This document shows, one piece after another, positions 1-7,466 of a stretch of DNA of 64,000 nt. This DNA comes from Acidimicrobiales bacterium (GTDB lineage: Bacteria > Actinomycetota > Acidimicrobiia > Acidimicrobiales > Iamiaceae), in assembly GCA_035630295.1 (NCBI GenBank), contig DASQKY010000053.1, positions 35,649 through 99,648 of the forward strand, in the 5' to 3' direction. The translations under genes were made by a program, and so were the position numbers. The notes below the pieces were generated by a model. The model worked only from the letters and a program-made list of their open reading frames with translations, was not told the origin of the DNA and did not search any database. Numbering within the stretch: the first letter of the stretch is position 1; each line of letters starts with the position of its first letter.

Positions 1-1
1 C

Positions 2-46
2 CGACGGTTGGAGGACACCCCGATCCTGGACGGCCTGGACCAGTAG
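2..46 (+). CDS. C-terminal tail of a gene entering from the left edge
   Basis: Frame 2 of the plus strand reads RRLEDTPILDGLDQ and then a TAG at 44-46. The acidic, non-repetitive tail and the G/C third positions suggest the end of a real gene that starts outside the window. It converges on the minus-strand gene whose stop lies at 48-50. Only 14 residues are visible, so no function can be given. Confidence 0.35.
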   Translation, partial: RRLEDTPILDGLDQ

Positions 47-47
47 G

Positions 48-497
48 TCAGGCCGGCGGCTCGCCCTCGGCCGGCTGGTCCTCGGCGGGCTCGGCCTCCG
101 GCTCCCCGGCGGGCTCGGCCGCCGCCGCCCCGTCGTCCGGGGCCTCGGCCTCGTCGACCGGGGGCAGGCCCTGCTCGTCGCGCAGCAGGGCGTCGAGGGC
201 GGCCCGGTAGGCCTCCTCGGCCTCGATCCGCACCGCCCCGGGCAGGCCCCGGCGCCGCACGTCCTTCAGCCGGGCCGCGGCCCGCTCCTTGGCCTCGACC
301 AGCTCCTCGTGGCGCCGCTCCCGGAGGCGGGCCTCGTTGCGCTCCCGGGCCCGGCGGCTCTGCTCGTCCCGCTCCGCCTGCTGGCGGTCGGCGAACACCC
401 TGGCCGCCGAGTGCTGGGCCGTGCGACGGCCCTGGCGTGTGGCGAGGTCGGGGGTCGGCTCGACCCCTCCGGGTCGGCGGCGTCGGCGTGCGGGCAT
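48..497 (-). CDS. Highly charged coiled-coil hypothetical protein
   Basis: A 149-residue protein of unknown function. Residues 1-35 are Arg-rich. Residues about 36-105 form a long helix rich in Arg, Glu and Ala (RQQAERDEQSRRARERNEAR) that is probably coiled coil. The last 40 residues are acidic and Pro/Ala/Glu-rich, hence disordered. There is no signal peptide or membrane segment. A GGGAGG ribosome site lies just before the ATG. It follows polA on the same strand after 37 bases and is probably co-transcribed with it. A basic head with an acidic tail could mean nucleic-acid association, but this is only a guess. Confidence 0.6.
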   Translation of the reverse strand: MPARRRRRPGGVEPTPDLATRQGRRTAQHSAARVFADRQQAERDEQSRRARERNEARLRERRHEELVEAKERAAARLKDVRRRGLPGAVRIEAEEAYRAALDALLRDEQGLPPVDEAEAPDDGAAAAEPAGEPEAEPAEDQPAEGEPPA

Positions 498-534
498 CGG
501 TCCTCCCTGGGTGGCGGCGCGGGGCGCCGGTGTC

Positions 535-3243
535 CTACTTGGCCTCGGCCCAGCTGGCGCCGAAGGCCAGGTTGACCTCCAGCGGCACCCGCAGGTCGGC
601 GGCGGTGCGCATGACCTCGGTGGTGAGCGGGCCGATGTCGTCCTGCTCCTCGGGCGGCACCTCGAGGATGACCTCGTCGTGGACCTGGAGGATGAGCCGG
701 CTCTCGGCCTCGCGGGCGGCCAGGGCGGCGTCCAGCCGCACCAGGGCCACCTTGAAGATGTCGGCGGCCAGGCCCTGGATGCCGGCGTTCATGGCCTGGC
801 GCTCGCCGGCCATGCGGATCCCCCGGTTGCCGGAGAGCAGCTCGGGGATGGGCCGGCGCCGGCCGAACAGGGTCTCGGTGTAGCCCCGCCCCCGGGCCTC
901 GGCCACCGTCCGGTCCATGTAGTCCTTCACCGCCGGGAAGGCCTCGAAGTAGGCGTTCAGGAAGGCCCGGGCCTCCTCCACCGAGATGGACAGGCGCTGC
1001 GAGAGCCCGTAGGCCTCCATGCCGTAGGCCAGGCCGTAGCTGACCATCTTGGCCTTGGCCCGCTGGGTGGAGGTCACGGCGTCGGGATCGACCGAGAAGA
1101 TCCGGGCCGCGGTGGAGGTGTGGATGTCCTCGCCCCCTGTGAAGGCGGCGATCAGGCCGGGGTCGTCGGCCAGGTGGGCGATGCAGCGCAACTCGATCTG
1201 GTTGTAGTCGGCCACCAGGAGCTGGCAGCCCGGGGCCGGCACGAACACGGTGCGAAAGGCCCGGCCCTGCTCGGAGCGGACCGGGATGTTGTGCAGGTTG
1301 GGGGCGTCGGAGGAGAGCCGTCCGGTGCGGGCCACGGTCTGGTTGAAGGTGGCGTGGATGCGCCCGTCGGGGCCGATCTCGGCCAGCAGGCCCTCGCCGT
1401 AGGTGGAGCGCAGCTTCTCCACCTCCCGGTAGGCCAGGAGGTTGTCGATGATGGGGTGCTGACCCCGCAGCTTCTCCAGGCTCTGGGCCGCGGTGCTGTA
1501 GCCCGTCTTGGTCTTGCGCTGGGGGGCCAGGCCCAGCTTGTCGAACAGCACCTCGCGCAGCTGGGGGGTGGAGTTGACCTTGAACTCCATGCCGGCATCG
1601 GCCCAGATGGCCTCCTGGAGCCGCTCCACCTCGGCCCGCATGCGGGCGCTGATGGCGGTCAGGCCGTCGCGGTCGACGCCCACGCCGACGATCTCCATGT
1701 CGGCCAGCACCCCGACCATGGGGGCCTCGATGCCGTCGTGGAGCATCCGCAGGCGCTGGGCGTCGAGGACCTCCATCAGGGGCTCGACCAGGTGGGCCAC
1801 CCCCAGGGCGGTGCGGCAGGCGGCCCGGGCCGCCTGGGCGTCGAGGTCGACCTCCTCGTGGCCGAAGGCCAGCTGGCCGTCGGGCACCTCGTCGTCGTCC
1901 CGGGCCAGGCTGGCGTGGGCGTAGCGGGCCAGGAGGGGGTCGAGGTCGTAGCGGCCCTCGGCCGGGTCGAGCAGGTAGGCGGCCAGGGCGGTGTCCAGGG
2001 CCAGGTGGGTGACCTCGGTGGCCAGGCGCTGGGCCGGGTCGGTGCGGGCCAGCCACCGCAGCAGGGGCTTGGCGTCGTGCCCGGCCACCGGCCGGGTGCT
2101 GAGGGTGTCGGCCAGGGCGGCCCGCACCCGCTCGGCCCGCAGCAGGGGGGCCGGCAGCCACAGCACCTCGTGGGCCTCGGCGTCGACCACCAGGGCCAGG
2201 CCGACCGGGTCGGAGGACCAGGTCGGGGCGGCGGCGAAGGCAGCGGCGGCGGCCAGCGGCCGGTCGCCCACCGCGGCCAGCTCGGCCAGCCGGCCCACCG
2301 CGGCCTCCTCGCCGTCGACCTCCTCGACGTGGGCCTCCAGCACCGTGGACTCGCTGCCCAGGCTCCCCAGGTCCGAGCCCAGGGCCTCGACCAGGCGGTC
2401 CCACAGCGAGCGGAACTCCAGGAACTCGAACAGCCGCTTGACCTCGTCGGTGTCGGGGTCGCCCATGACCAGGTCGTCCAGCTCCACGTCGAGCTGGACG
2501 TCGCGCCGGAGCACGATCATCTCGGCGTTGGAGCGGACCTGGGCCTCGTGGGCCGCCAGGTTCTCGCGCAGCTTGGGGGTCTGGTCGCCGACGTGGGCGA
2601 ACAGCTCGTCCAGGTCCGGGTGGGCGTTGATGAGGCCGGCGGCCCGCTTCTCCCCCACCCCGGGCACGCCGGGCAGGTTGTCCGACGGGTCGCCCCGCAG
2701 GGCGGCGTACAGCACGTAGAGCTCGGGCCGGACCCCGGTGCGCTCCTCGATGCCGGCCTCGTCGTAGAGGACGTAGTCCGACACCCCCCGGCGGTTGTAG
2801 AGCACCTTGACGTGGGGGTCCTCGACCAGCTGGTAGGCGTCGCGGTCGCCGGTGACGATGAGGACGTCGCGCCCGGCGTCGCGGGCCCGGGTGGCCAGGG
2901 TGGCGATGATGTCGTCGGCCTCGACCCCGGCCTGCTCCAGGGTGGGGAGCTCGAGGGTGTCGATGACCTGGCGGACCAGCGGGAACTGCTGGCGCAGGAT
3001 GTCCGGGGCCTCGGAGCGACCCGCCTTGTAGCTGGGGACCATCTCGTGGCGGAACGTGGGCTCGGGGCGGTCGAAGGCCACCACGATGCCGTCGGGGCGG
3101 TGGTCGCGCAGCAGGTTCACCAGCATGGAGGTGAAGCCGAACACGGCGTTGGTGACCTGGCCGGAGACGGTGGTGAGGTCGGGCGGGAGCGCGAAGAAGG
3201 CGCGGTAGATCAGTGAGTTCCCGTCGATCAGCATCAGGGCCAT
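535..3243 (-). CDS. polA: DNA polymerase I
   Basis: A 902-residue family A DNA polymerase for Okazaki fragment processing and repair synthesis. The N-terminal third is the 5'-3' exonuclease (LIDGNSLIYRAFF at the start; GDPSDNLPGVPGVGEK is its helix-hairpin-helix). The middle part is a degenerate 3'-5' exonuclease domain: the acidic metal ligands are replaced by an Ala-rich stretch, so proofreading is unlikely. The polymerase domain has motif A VADYNQIELR (Asp679), an O-helix with Arg728, Lys732, Tyr736 and Tyr740, and motif C HDE at 855-857. Tyr736 sits where E. coli has Phe762; mycobacterial PolA also has Tyr there. A TAGGGT -10 lies 9 bases before the ATG. Confidence 0.97.
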   Translation of the reverse strand: MALMLIDGNSLIYRAFFALPPDLTTVSGQVTNAVFGFTSMLVNLLRDHRPDGIVVAFDRPEPTFRHEMVPSYKAGRSEAPDILRQQFPLVRQVIDTLELPTLEQAGVEADDIIATLATRARDAGRDVLIVTGDRDAYQLVEDPHVKVLYNRRGVSDYVLYDEAGIEERTGVRPELYVLYAALRGDPSDNLPGVPGVGEKRAAGLINAHPDLDELFAHVGDQTPKLRENLAAHEAQVRSNAEMIVLRRDVQLDVELDDLVMGDPDTDEVKRLFEFLEFRSLWDRLVEALGSDLGSLGSESTVLEAHVEEVDGEEAAVGRLAELAAVGDRPLAAAAAFAAAPTWSSDPVGLALVVDAEAHEVLWLPAPLLRAERVRAALADTLSTRPVAGHDAKPLLRWLARTDPAQRLATEVTHLALDTALAAYLLDPAEGRYDLDPLLARYAHASLARDDDEVPDGQLAFGHEEVDLDAQAARAACRTALGVAHLVEPLMEVLDAQRLRMLHDGIEAPMVGVLADMEIVGVGVDRDGLTAISARMRAEVERLQEAIWADAGMEFKVNSTPQLREVLFDKLGLAPQRKTKTGYSTAAQSLEKLRGQHPIIDNLLAYREVEKLRSTYGEGLLAEIGPDGRIHATFNQTVARTGRLSSDAPNLHNIPVRSEQGRAFRTVFVPAPGCQLLVADYNQIELRCIAHLADDPGLIAAFTGGEDIHTSTAARIFSVDPDAVTSTQRAKAKMVSYGLAYGMEAYGLSQRLSISVEEARAFLNAYFEAFPAVKDYMDRTVAEARGRGYTETLFGRRRPIPELLSGNRGIRMAGERQAMNAGIQGLAADIFKVALVRLDAALAAREAESRLILQVHDEVILEVPPEEQDDIGPLTTEVMRTAADLRVPLEVNLAFGASWAEAK

Positions 3244-3252
3244 GCGGGCCTC

Positions 3253-3258
3253 ACCCTA
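3253..3258 (-). promoter_or_regulatory. -10 hexamer of polA (near-leaderless)
   Basis: TAGGGT on the minus strand, 9 bases before the polA ATG. It fits the TANNNT -10 seen before many genes of this window. No clear -35 is visible. Confidence 0.5.
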
Positions 3259-3297
3259 GGAGGCCGGCGGGAGGGGTGGGACGCCCGGGGTGGGCGC

Positions 3298-3879
3298 TCA
3301 GGCCTGGGGGGCGAGGGCCCCGGCCAGCACGTCGTCGGCCACGGCCCGCATGGTGCGCCGCTCCCGCATCGCCGTCTTCTGGATGAAGGAGAAGGCCGCC
3401 CCCTCGGTCAGGCCGTGGTCGTCCATGAGCCGGCCCTTGGCCCGGTCGACGGCCTTGCGGCTCTCCAGCTGCTCCTCCAGGGAGGTGGCCTGGTCGTGGA
3501 GGGCCTTCATCTCCCGGAAGCGGCCCAGGGCCACCTCGATGGCCGGGAGCAGCTCGGCCTTCTGGAACGGCTTGACCAGGTAGCCGAGGGCCCCGGCGTC
3601 GCGGGCCCGCTCGATCAGGTCGCGCTGGCTGAAGGCGGTGAGGATGAGGACGGCGGCGATGCGCTCGCCGGCGATCTCCCGGGCCGCCGAGAGCCCGTCC
3701 AGGCCCGGCATCTTGATGTCCAGGATGGCGATGTCGGGCCGGTGCTCGCGGACGAGGCGCACCGCGTCGTCGCCCCGCCCGGTCTCGGCCACCACCTCGT
3801 AGCCCTCCTCGCGGAGGGTCTCGGACAGGTCGAGGCGGATGATGGCCTCGTCCTCGGCGATCACCACACGGGTCGGCAT
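3298..3879 (-). CDS. pdtaR: ANTAR-domain response regulator (PdtaR-like)
   Basis: A 193-residue two-component regulator. Residues 1-120 are a receiver domain with the acidic pocket EDE near residue 10, the phospho-acceptor Asp in ILDIKMPG (about residue 54) and the conserved Lys in LVKPF. Residues about 125-190 are an ANTAR domain (VDRAKGRLMDDHGLTEGAAF), which in this family binds paired RNA hairpins and prevents transcription termination. In Mycobacterium tuberculosis the orthologue pdtaR (Rv1626) is also close to polA (Rv1629), so the neighbourhood supports the name. No partner kinase of the PdtaS type lies beside it; the hybrid kinase at 7.5 kb has a different architecture. Confidence 0.9.
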   Translation of the reverse strand: MPTRVVIAEDEAIIRLDLSETLREEGYEVVAETGRGDDAVRLVREHRPDIAILDIKMPGLDGLSAAREIAGERIAAVLILTAFSQRDLIERARDAGALGYLVKPFQKAELLPAIEVALGRFREMKALHDQATSLEEQLESRKAVDRAKGRLMDDHGLTEGAAFSFIQKTAMRERRTMRAVADDVLAGALAPQA

Positions 3880-3949
3880 CGTCGGCTCCCCTGGTCGTCG
3901 GTCGGGCGGGTGGGGTGGGCCGGGGCGGCGCCGGGGCCGGGGGGTCCGG

Positions 3950-4246
3950 TCACGAGGACCGGCCGGCCTGGAACCGGTCGAGCAGCTCGTCCTGCACCTG
4001 CTCCAGGCGGGTGATCTCCTCGGCCACCGCGGCCCGGTGGCGACGCATGGCCGCGGCGTGGCCCTCCGACTCGTGGTGGTCGTGCTCGGCCATGGGGGTC
4101 TCCGACACCAGGGCCCGGATGCGGGCGTCGTCGGCCTCGTCGGCCAGCTGCAGGAGCTGCTCGTCGGTGACGACCAGCTCCTGCCGCAGGCGCTTCAGCC
4201 GGGTCGCCACGTCGCGCAGACGACGTTCGACGAGGACCCGGGCCAT
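3950..4246 (-). CDS. Small helical conserved hypothetical protein
   Basis: A 98-residue protein that looks all-helical. Two amphipathic helices (about 5-40 and 60-92) flank a His-rich segment, AEHDHHESEGHAAAMRRH. There is no signal peptide or membrane segment, so it is probably cytosolic. The His cluster could bind metal, but nothing else supports that. It is divergent from the transporter gene at 4.3 kb. A TAGACT -10 lies 8 bases before the ATG, which suggests a leaderless mRNA and supports this start. Function unknown. Confidence 0.7.
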   Translation of the reverse strand: MARVLVERRLRDVATRLKRLRQELVVTDEQLLQLADEADDARIRALVSETPMAEHDHHESEGHAAAMRRHRAAVAEEITRLEQVQDELLDRFQAGRSS

Positions 4247-4254
4247 GCCGGCGG

Positions 4255-4260
4255 AGTCTA
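4255..4260 (-). promoter_or_regulatory. -10 hexamer of the 98-residue gene
   Basis: TAGACT on the minus strand, 8 bases before the ATG at 4246; a leaderless arrangement. Confidence 0.55.
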
Positions 4261-4299
4261 GAGGTGCCGGCCACGGCCCCGGGACGGCAGGATGCCGGG

Positions 4300-5751
4300 G
4301 TGCCCCGCCTCCTGGCCCTCAGCTTCATCTGGGGGTGGTCGTTCCTGTTCATCAAGGTGGCGGGCCAGGACCTGACGCCCACCGCGGTGGCCTGGGGCCG
4401 GTGCCTCCTGGGGGCCGCGGCCCTGCTGGCCGTGGTGCGCCTCCAGGGCCTGACGCTGCCGCGCGACCGCCGGTCCCTGGGGCACTTCCTGGTGGTGGGG
4501 GCGACGGGCTCGGCCGTGCCCTTCAGCCTGCTGGCCTGGGGCGAGCAGCACATCGCCTCCGGCCTGACCGCCGTGCTCAACGCCAGCACGCCCCTGTTCA
4601 CCGCCGGCCTGGCCGTCCCCCTGCTGCGCGAGCGGCTGCGGCCCCAAGTGGTGGCCGGCCTGGCCGTGGGCCTGGTCGGGGTGGGCGTGGTGGCCGGCGT
4701 CGGCCGCTCCGACCTGGCCGGCACCGAGGCCCTGGCCGTCGCCGCCCCGGTGGTGGCCGGCCTCTTCTACGGGTTGACCTTCTGCTGGGCCGCCCGCCAC
4801 CTCATGGGCCTGCCGGCCGTGGTGGCGGCGACCGGCCAGGTCCTGGGGGCCACCGTCCTGCTGGCCCCGGTGGCGGTGGCCACCTCGGTGAGCCACGGCA
4901 CCATGCCCGGACCCCGCCAGATCGGCTCCCTGGTGATGCTGGGGCTGGTGGGCACGGGGGTGGCCTACGTCCTCAGCTTCCGGATCATCGCCGAGCTGGG
5001 GGCGACGGTGGCCTCGCTGTGCACCTACGTCATCCCGGTGGTGGCCCTGGGCGTCGGGGCGGTGGTGCTCGACGAGCGGGTCGGCGTGCGGACGCTGGTC
5101 GGAGGGGCGGTCATCGCCGCCTCGGTGGCCCTGGTCACCCGGGCCCGCCAGCCACCCGCCGACCCCACCGGGCCGCCCTCGGGCCGGTCGGCGCCGCTCC
5201 CCCTGCCCGACGCGGCCCCTCCCCCGCCGGCGGGGCCGGTCCCCCCGGCCCGGCGCCGGGCCCTGGGGACCGGGGTGGTCCTGGCCCTGGCCGCGACCAC
5301 GGCCCTGGCCGGCTGCGGGGCCGGAGGGAGCGACGGCGACACCGCCTGCGGGCCGGTGCGGAGGGAGCCGCTGGATCGCCGGTCGGTGCACGTGCTGCCG
5401 GGGGCGGGGGCCGTCGAGTACCGGACCGATCCCCCCACCTCCGGCCCCCACCTGGCCACCCCCTCGACCACCGACGTGCGCGACACCCCGCTGGCCCCCG
5501 AGGTTCAGGTGGGCCTGCTGGAGGAGGGCGGCGTCCTGCTCCAGCACACGGGCCTGGACGCCACGGCCCGGGACGCGGTGGAGGCCCTGGCCGGCGAGGG
5601 CGTGGTCGTCGCCCCCGCCCCGGATCTACCCGAAGGGGCGGTGGTGGTGGCCACGGCCTGGGTCACCAAGCAGTCCTGCCCCGAGGTGGACGTGGCCACC
5701 CTCCGGCGCTTCACCGCCGACCACGTCGACCGCGGGCCGGCCCACGGCTAG
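4300..5751 (+). CDS. EamA/DMT transporter fused to a DUF3105-like domain
   Basis: A 483-residue protein. Residues 1 to about 280 form two EamA repeats with ten hydrophobic helices (LLALSFIWGWSFLFIKVAG at the start), a drug/metabolite exporter fold. A Pro-rich linker is followed by RRR and an 11th hydrophobic helix ending in a lipobox-like LAGC (Cys339). The C-terminal 140 residues resemble DUF3105, with PPTSGPH near residue 379. The frame is open throughout and I found no good internal start, so this is a true fusion or two recently joined genes. The start is GTG at 4300, which puts the first helix at the N-terminus and has CAGGAT 6 bases upstream; GTG at 4264 is the alternative. The substrate is unknown. 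Confidence 0.8.
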   Translation: MPRLLALSFIWGWSFLFIKVAGQDLTPTAVAWGRCLLGAAALLAVVRLQGLTLPRDRRSLGHFLVVGATGSAVPFSLLAWGEQHIASGLTAVLNASTPLFTAGLAVPLLRERLRPQVVAGLAVGLVGVGVVAGVGRSDLAGTEALAVAAPVVAGLFYGLTFCWAARHLMGLPAVVAATGQVLGATVLLAPVAVATSVSHGTMPGPRQIGSLVMLGLVGTGVAYVLSFRIIAELGATVASLCTYVIPVVALGVGAVVLDERVGVRTLVGGAVIAASVALVTRARQPPADPTGPPSGRSAPLPLPDAAPPPPAGPVPPARRRALGTGVVLALAATTALAGCGAGGSDGDTACGPVRREPLDRRSVHVLPGAGAVEYRTDPPTSGPHLATPSTTDVRDTPLAPEVQVGLLEEGGVLLQHTGLDATARDAVEALAGEGVVVAPAPDLPEGAVVVATAWVTKQSCPEVDVATLRRFTADHVDRGPAHG

Positions 5752-5814
5752 CCGGCCGGTCGCCGGTCGTCCCCGTCCCGGCCTTGCACCGCCCGGCACC
5801 GCCCGCCCCAGGGC

Positions 5815-5820
5815 TACGCT
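5815..5820 (+). promoter_or_regulatory. -10 hexamer of tRNA-Leu
   Basis: TACGCT, 10 bases before the first base of the tRNA. Same TANNNT form as the protein-gene promoters here. Confidence 0.45.
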
Positions 5821-5830
5821 CGGCCCGCTG

Positions 5831-5914
5831 GCCCGGATGGCGCAATTGGCTGACGCGGAGGACTCAAAATCCTCTGTCCGCGAGGACATGCGGGTTCGAT
5901 CCCCGCTCCGGGCA
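5831..5914 (+). tRNA. tRNA-Leu (anticodon CAA)
   Basis: The 84-base cloverleaf has acceptor strands GCCCGGA and TCCGGGC with discriminator A. The anticodon stem is GAGGA/TCCTC with loop CTCAAAA, giving anticodon CAA for the UUG codon. A long class II variable arm follows, and the T arm GCGGG-TTCGATC-CCCGC is intact. The 3' CCA is not encoded. A class II arm with a CAA anticodon is diagnostic of tRNA-Leu. Confidence 0.96.
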
Positions 5915-5977
5915 CGGGGACCGGCCGCGGGGGCCGGTCCCACCGGAACCCGCTGCCGGGCCGGGGCCCGGGTCCCG

Positions 5978-5983
5978 TAGATT
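5978..5983 (+). promoter_or_regulatory. -10 hexamer of the 52-residue membrane protein gene
   Basis: TAGATT, 7 bases before the ATG at 5991; a leaderless arrangement. Confidence 0.5.
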
Positions 5984-5990
5984 CGGCCCC

Positions 5991-6149
5991 ATGCCCGGTC
6001 CCGCCGCCCTGACGACGCCCGTCGTGCGCCGGCTCCGGCGCGTGGTGCTCCTGGGCGCGGCCCTGGCCGCGGTGGCCCTGGCCCGGGACCGGGTCATCAA
6101 CGACGTCGAGCGGCGCGACGGCGAGCGCCTGGGCCTGGGCGGCGGCTGA
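5991..6149 (+). CDS. Small membrane protein of unknown function
   Basis: A 52-residue product that begins MPGPAALTTPVVRRLRR, has one hydrophobic segment (VVLLGAALAAVALA, about residues 18-31), and ends with a charged tail (RDRVINDVERRDGERLG). The positive residues before the helix predict a cytoplasmic N-terminus. The ATG has a TAGATT -10 only 7 bases upstream and third positions are G/C, both typical of real genes here. It lies 76 bases after tRNA-Leu and converges on the peroxiredoxin gene. No family recognised. Confidence 0.6.
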   Translation: MPGPAALTTPVVRRLRRVVLLGAALAAVALARDRVINDVERRDGERLGLGGG

Positions 6150-6159
6150 GGCCGGGCGG

Positions 6160-6624
6160 TCAGGCCGGGAGATCCTTCAGGGCCCGCAGGAGCTTGGTGG
6201 GCGTGTCCTTGGGGGAGATCTTGGGCCAGGCCGCCAGCACGGCCCCGTCCGCCCCGATCAGGAAGGCGGAGCGGATGATCCCCATGTAGGCCTTGCCGTA
6301 GAGCTTCTTCTCGCCCCACACGCCGTAGCTCTCGGCCACCTCGTGGTCGGGGTCGGAGAGGAGGGTGAAGCCCAGCCCGTACTTCTCGTCGAAGCGGGCC
6401 AGCTTGGCCGGCAGGTCGGGGCTGATCCCGATGACGGCCGTGTCGCCGATCTCGCCGGCCACGTCGCGCAGGCCACAGGACTGGGTGGTGCAGCCCGGGG
6501 TGTCGGCCTTCGGGTAGAAGTACACGAGGACCGGGTGGCCGGCGTGGTCGGCCAACGCGACCTGCTCCCCCCGCTGGTCCAGGAGGGCGATCGGGGGGGC
6601 GGGGGTGCCGGGTTGGGGAGCCAT
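6160..6624 (-). CDS. bcp: Thiol peroxidase of the Bcp/PrxQ family
   Basis: A 154-residue peroxiredoxin that reduces hydroperoxides in the cytoplasm with thiol donors. The peroxidatic Cys45 lies in DTPGCTT and a second Cys50 lies five residues later, the PrxQ-type arrangement for an intrahelical disulphide. The thioredoxin fold is complete (VLVYFYPKADTPGC; SAFLIGADG). The ATG at 6624 gives the usual N-terminus (MAPQPGTPAPP); a longer frame to 6651 would overlap the gene upstream. It follows the truncated haemoglobin gene by 26 bases, so the two probably form a small redox operon. Confidence 0.93.
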   Translation of the reverse strand: MAPQPGTPAPPIALLDQRGEQVALADHAGHPVLVYFYPKADTPGCTTQSCGLRDVAGEIGDTAVIGISPDLPAKLARFDEKYGLGFTLLSDPDHEVAESYGVWGEKKLYGKAYMGIIRSAFLIGADGAVLAAWPKISPKDTPTKLLRALKDLPA

Positions 6625-6650
6625 GGCCGGACAGCGTGCCAGACCGGCCA

Positions 6651-7046
6651 TCAGGGCACGTTCACCAGGTGGGCGGCGGCCGAGGCGAAGTAGGACAGCA
6701 GGGCGTCCTCCCGCTCGGCGGGCAGGGCCTCGGCCCGCACCGCGGCCTCCATGTGCCCGTACCAGGCCCGGGCCTCGGCCGCCCCGATGGCGAAGGGGGC
6801 GTGGCGCATCCGCAGGCGGGGGTGGCCCCTGGTGTCGGAGTAGTGGGCCGTCCCGCCCCCCCAGTACTGGGCCAGGAACCCCGCCGTGTGCTCGCGGGGC
6901 CCGCTGAGGTCCTCGGGGTACAGGGGCCGCAGCACGGGGTCGCTCTCGACACCCTCGTAGAAGCGGCGGGCCAGCCGGTCGAAGAACGGGCGGCCGCCCA
7001 CCGCCTCGTACAGGGTTCCCGGCTCGGGCTCGGGGGACGCAGCCAT
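6651..7046 (-). CDS. glbO: Group II truncated haemoglobin (GlbO-like)
   Basis: A 131-residue 2-on-2 globin. It shows the group II features: YEAVGG at the start, B10 Tyr30 (RRFYEGV), the QYWGG stretch near 60, GHPRLRMRHAPF with proximal His82, and Trp95 at the G8 position. Such proteins bind oxygen and other small ligands and are linked to redox or NO chemistry in actinobacteria. It is followed closely by the bcp-type peroxidase. A TAGCCT -10 lies 7 bases before the ATG. Confidence 0.95.
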   Translation of the reverse strand: MAASPEPEPGTLYEAVGGRPFFDRLARRFYEGVESDPVLRPLYPEDLSGPREHTAGFLAQYWGGGTAHYSDTRGHPRLRMRHAPFAIGAAEARAWYGHMEAAVRAEALPAEREDALLSYFASAAAHLVNVP

Positions 7047-7053
7047 CCCCCCG

Positions 7054-7059
7054 AGGCTA
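7054..7059 (-). promoter_or_regulatory. -10 hexamer of glbO
   Basis: TAGCCT on the minus strand, 7 bases before the glbO ATG; leaderless. Confidence 0.55.
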
Positions 7060-7070
7060 GGAGGGCGCGC

Positions 7071-7466
7071 TCAGGCCTCGGCCACCGGCATGGGGAAGAT
7101 CCACCGCTGCAGGGTGGCCTTGAGCTCGTCCTCCCGGATGGGCTTGGTCAGGTAGTCGTCGAGGCCGGCGGCCAGGGCGTGCTCCCGGTCGCCGTCGAGG
7201 GCCCGGGCGCTGACCCCGATGACCGGCGTGTGGTAGCGGTCGCTGCGGCTCTGGTCCAGGGCCCGGATGCGGGCCGTGGCCTCGAAGCCGTCCATGCCGG
7301 GCATCATGATGTCCATGAGCACGGCGTCGTAGGTGCGCTGGGAGCAGGCCTCCACCGCCTTGGCCCCCGAGCTCACGATCTCGGTCGCGTAGTTCAGGCG
7401 CTTGAGCGTCCCGGCCGCGACGAGCTGGTTGAGCCGGTTGTCATCGACGAGCAACACGGTCGGCAT
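7071..7466 (-). CDS. Single-domain response regulator
   Basis: A 131-residue stand-alone receiver. It has the acidic pair in VDDN (residues 8-9), the phospho-acceptor Asp in MDIMMPG (about 52), a conserved Ser/Thr region and the Lys in LTKPI, so it should be fully functional. It has no output domain and probably acts as a phosphorelay carrier or through protein contact. Its ATG overlaps the TGA of the hybrid kinase (ATGA), so the two are translationally coupled and probably form a pair. The kinase's own receiver is degenerate, which makes this protein the likely phosphate acceptor. Confidence 0.92.
   Translation of the reverse strand: MPTVLLVDDNRLNQLVAAGTLKRLNYATEIVSSGAKAVEACSQRTYDAVLMDIMMPGMDGFEATARIRALDQSRSDRYHTPVIGVSARALDGDREHALAAGLDDYLTKPIREDELKATLQRWIFPMPVAEA

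Noticed and set aside
289-3216. A long plus-strand open frame opposite polA
   Set aside because: It is antisense to a clear PolA and made mostly of Gly, Val, Leu, Asp and His in a pattern produced by G/C third positions on the other strand. No start signal.
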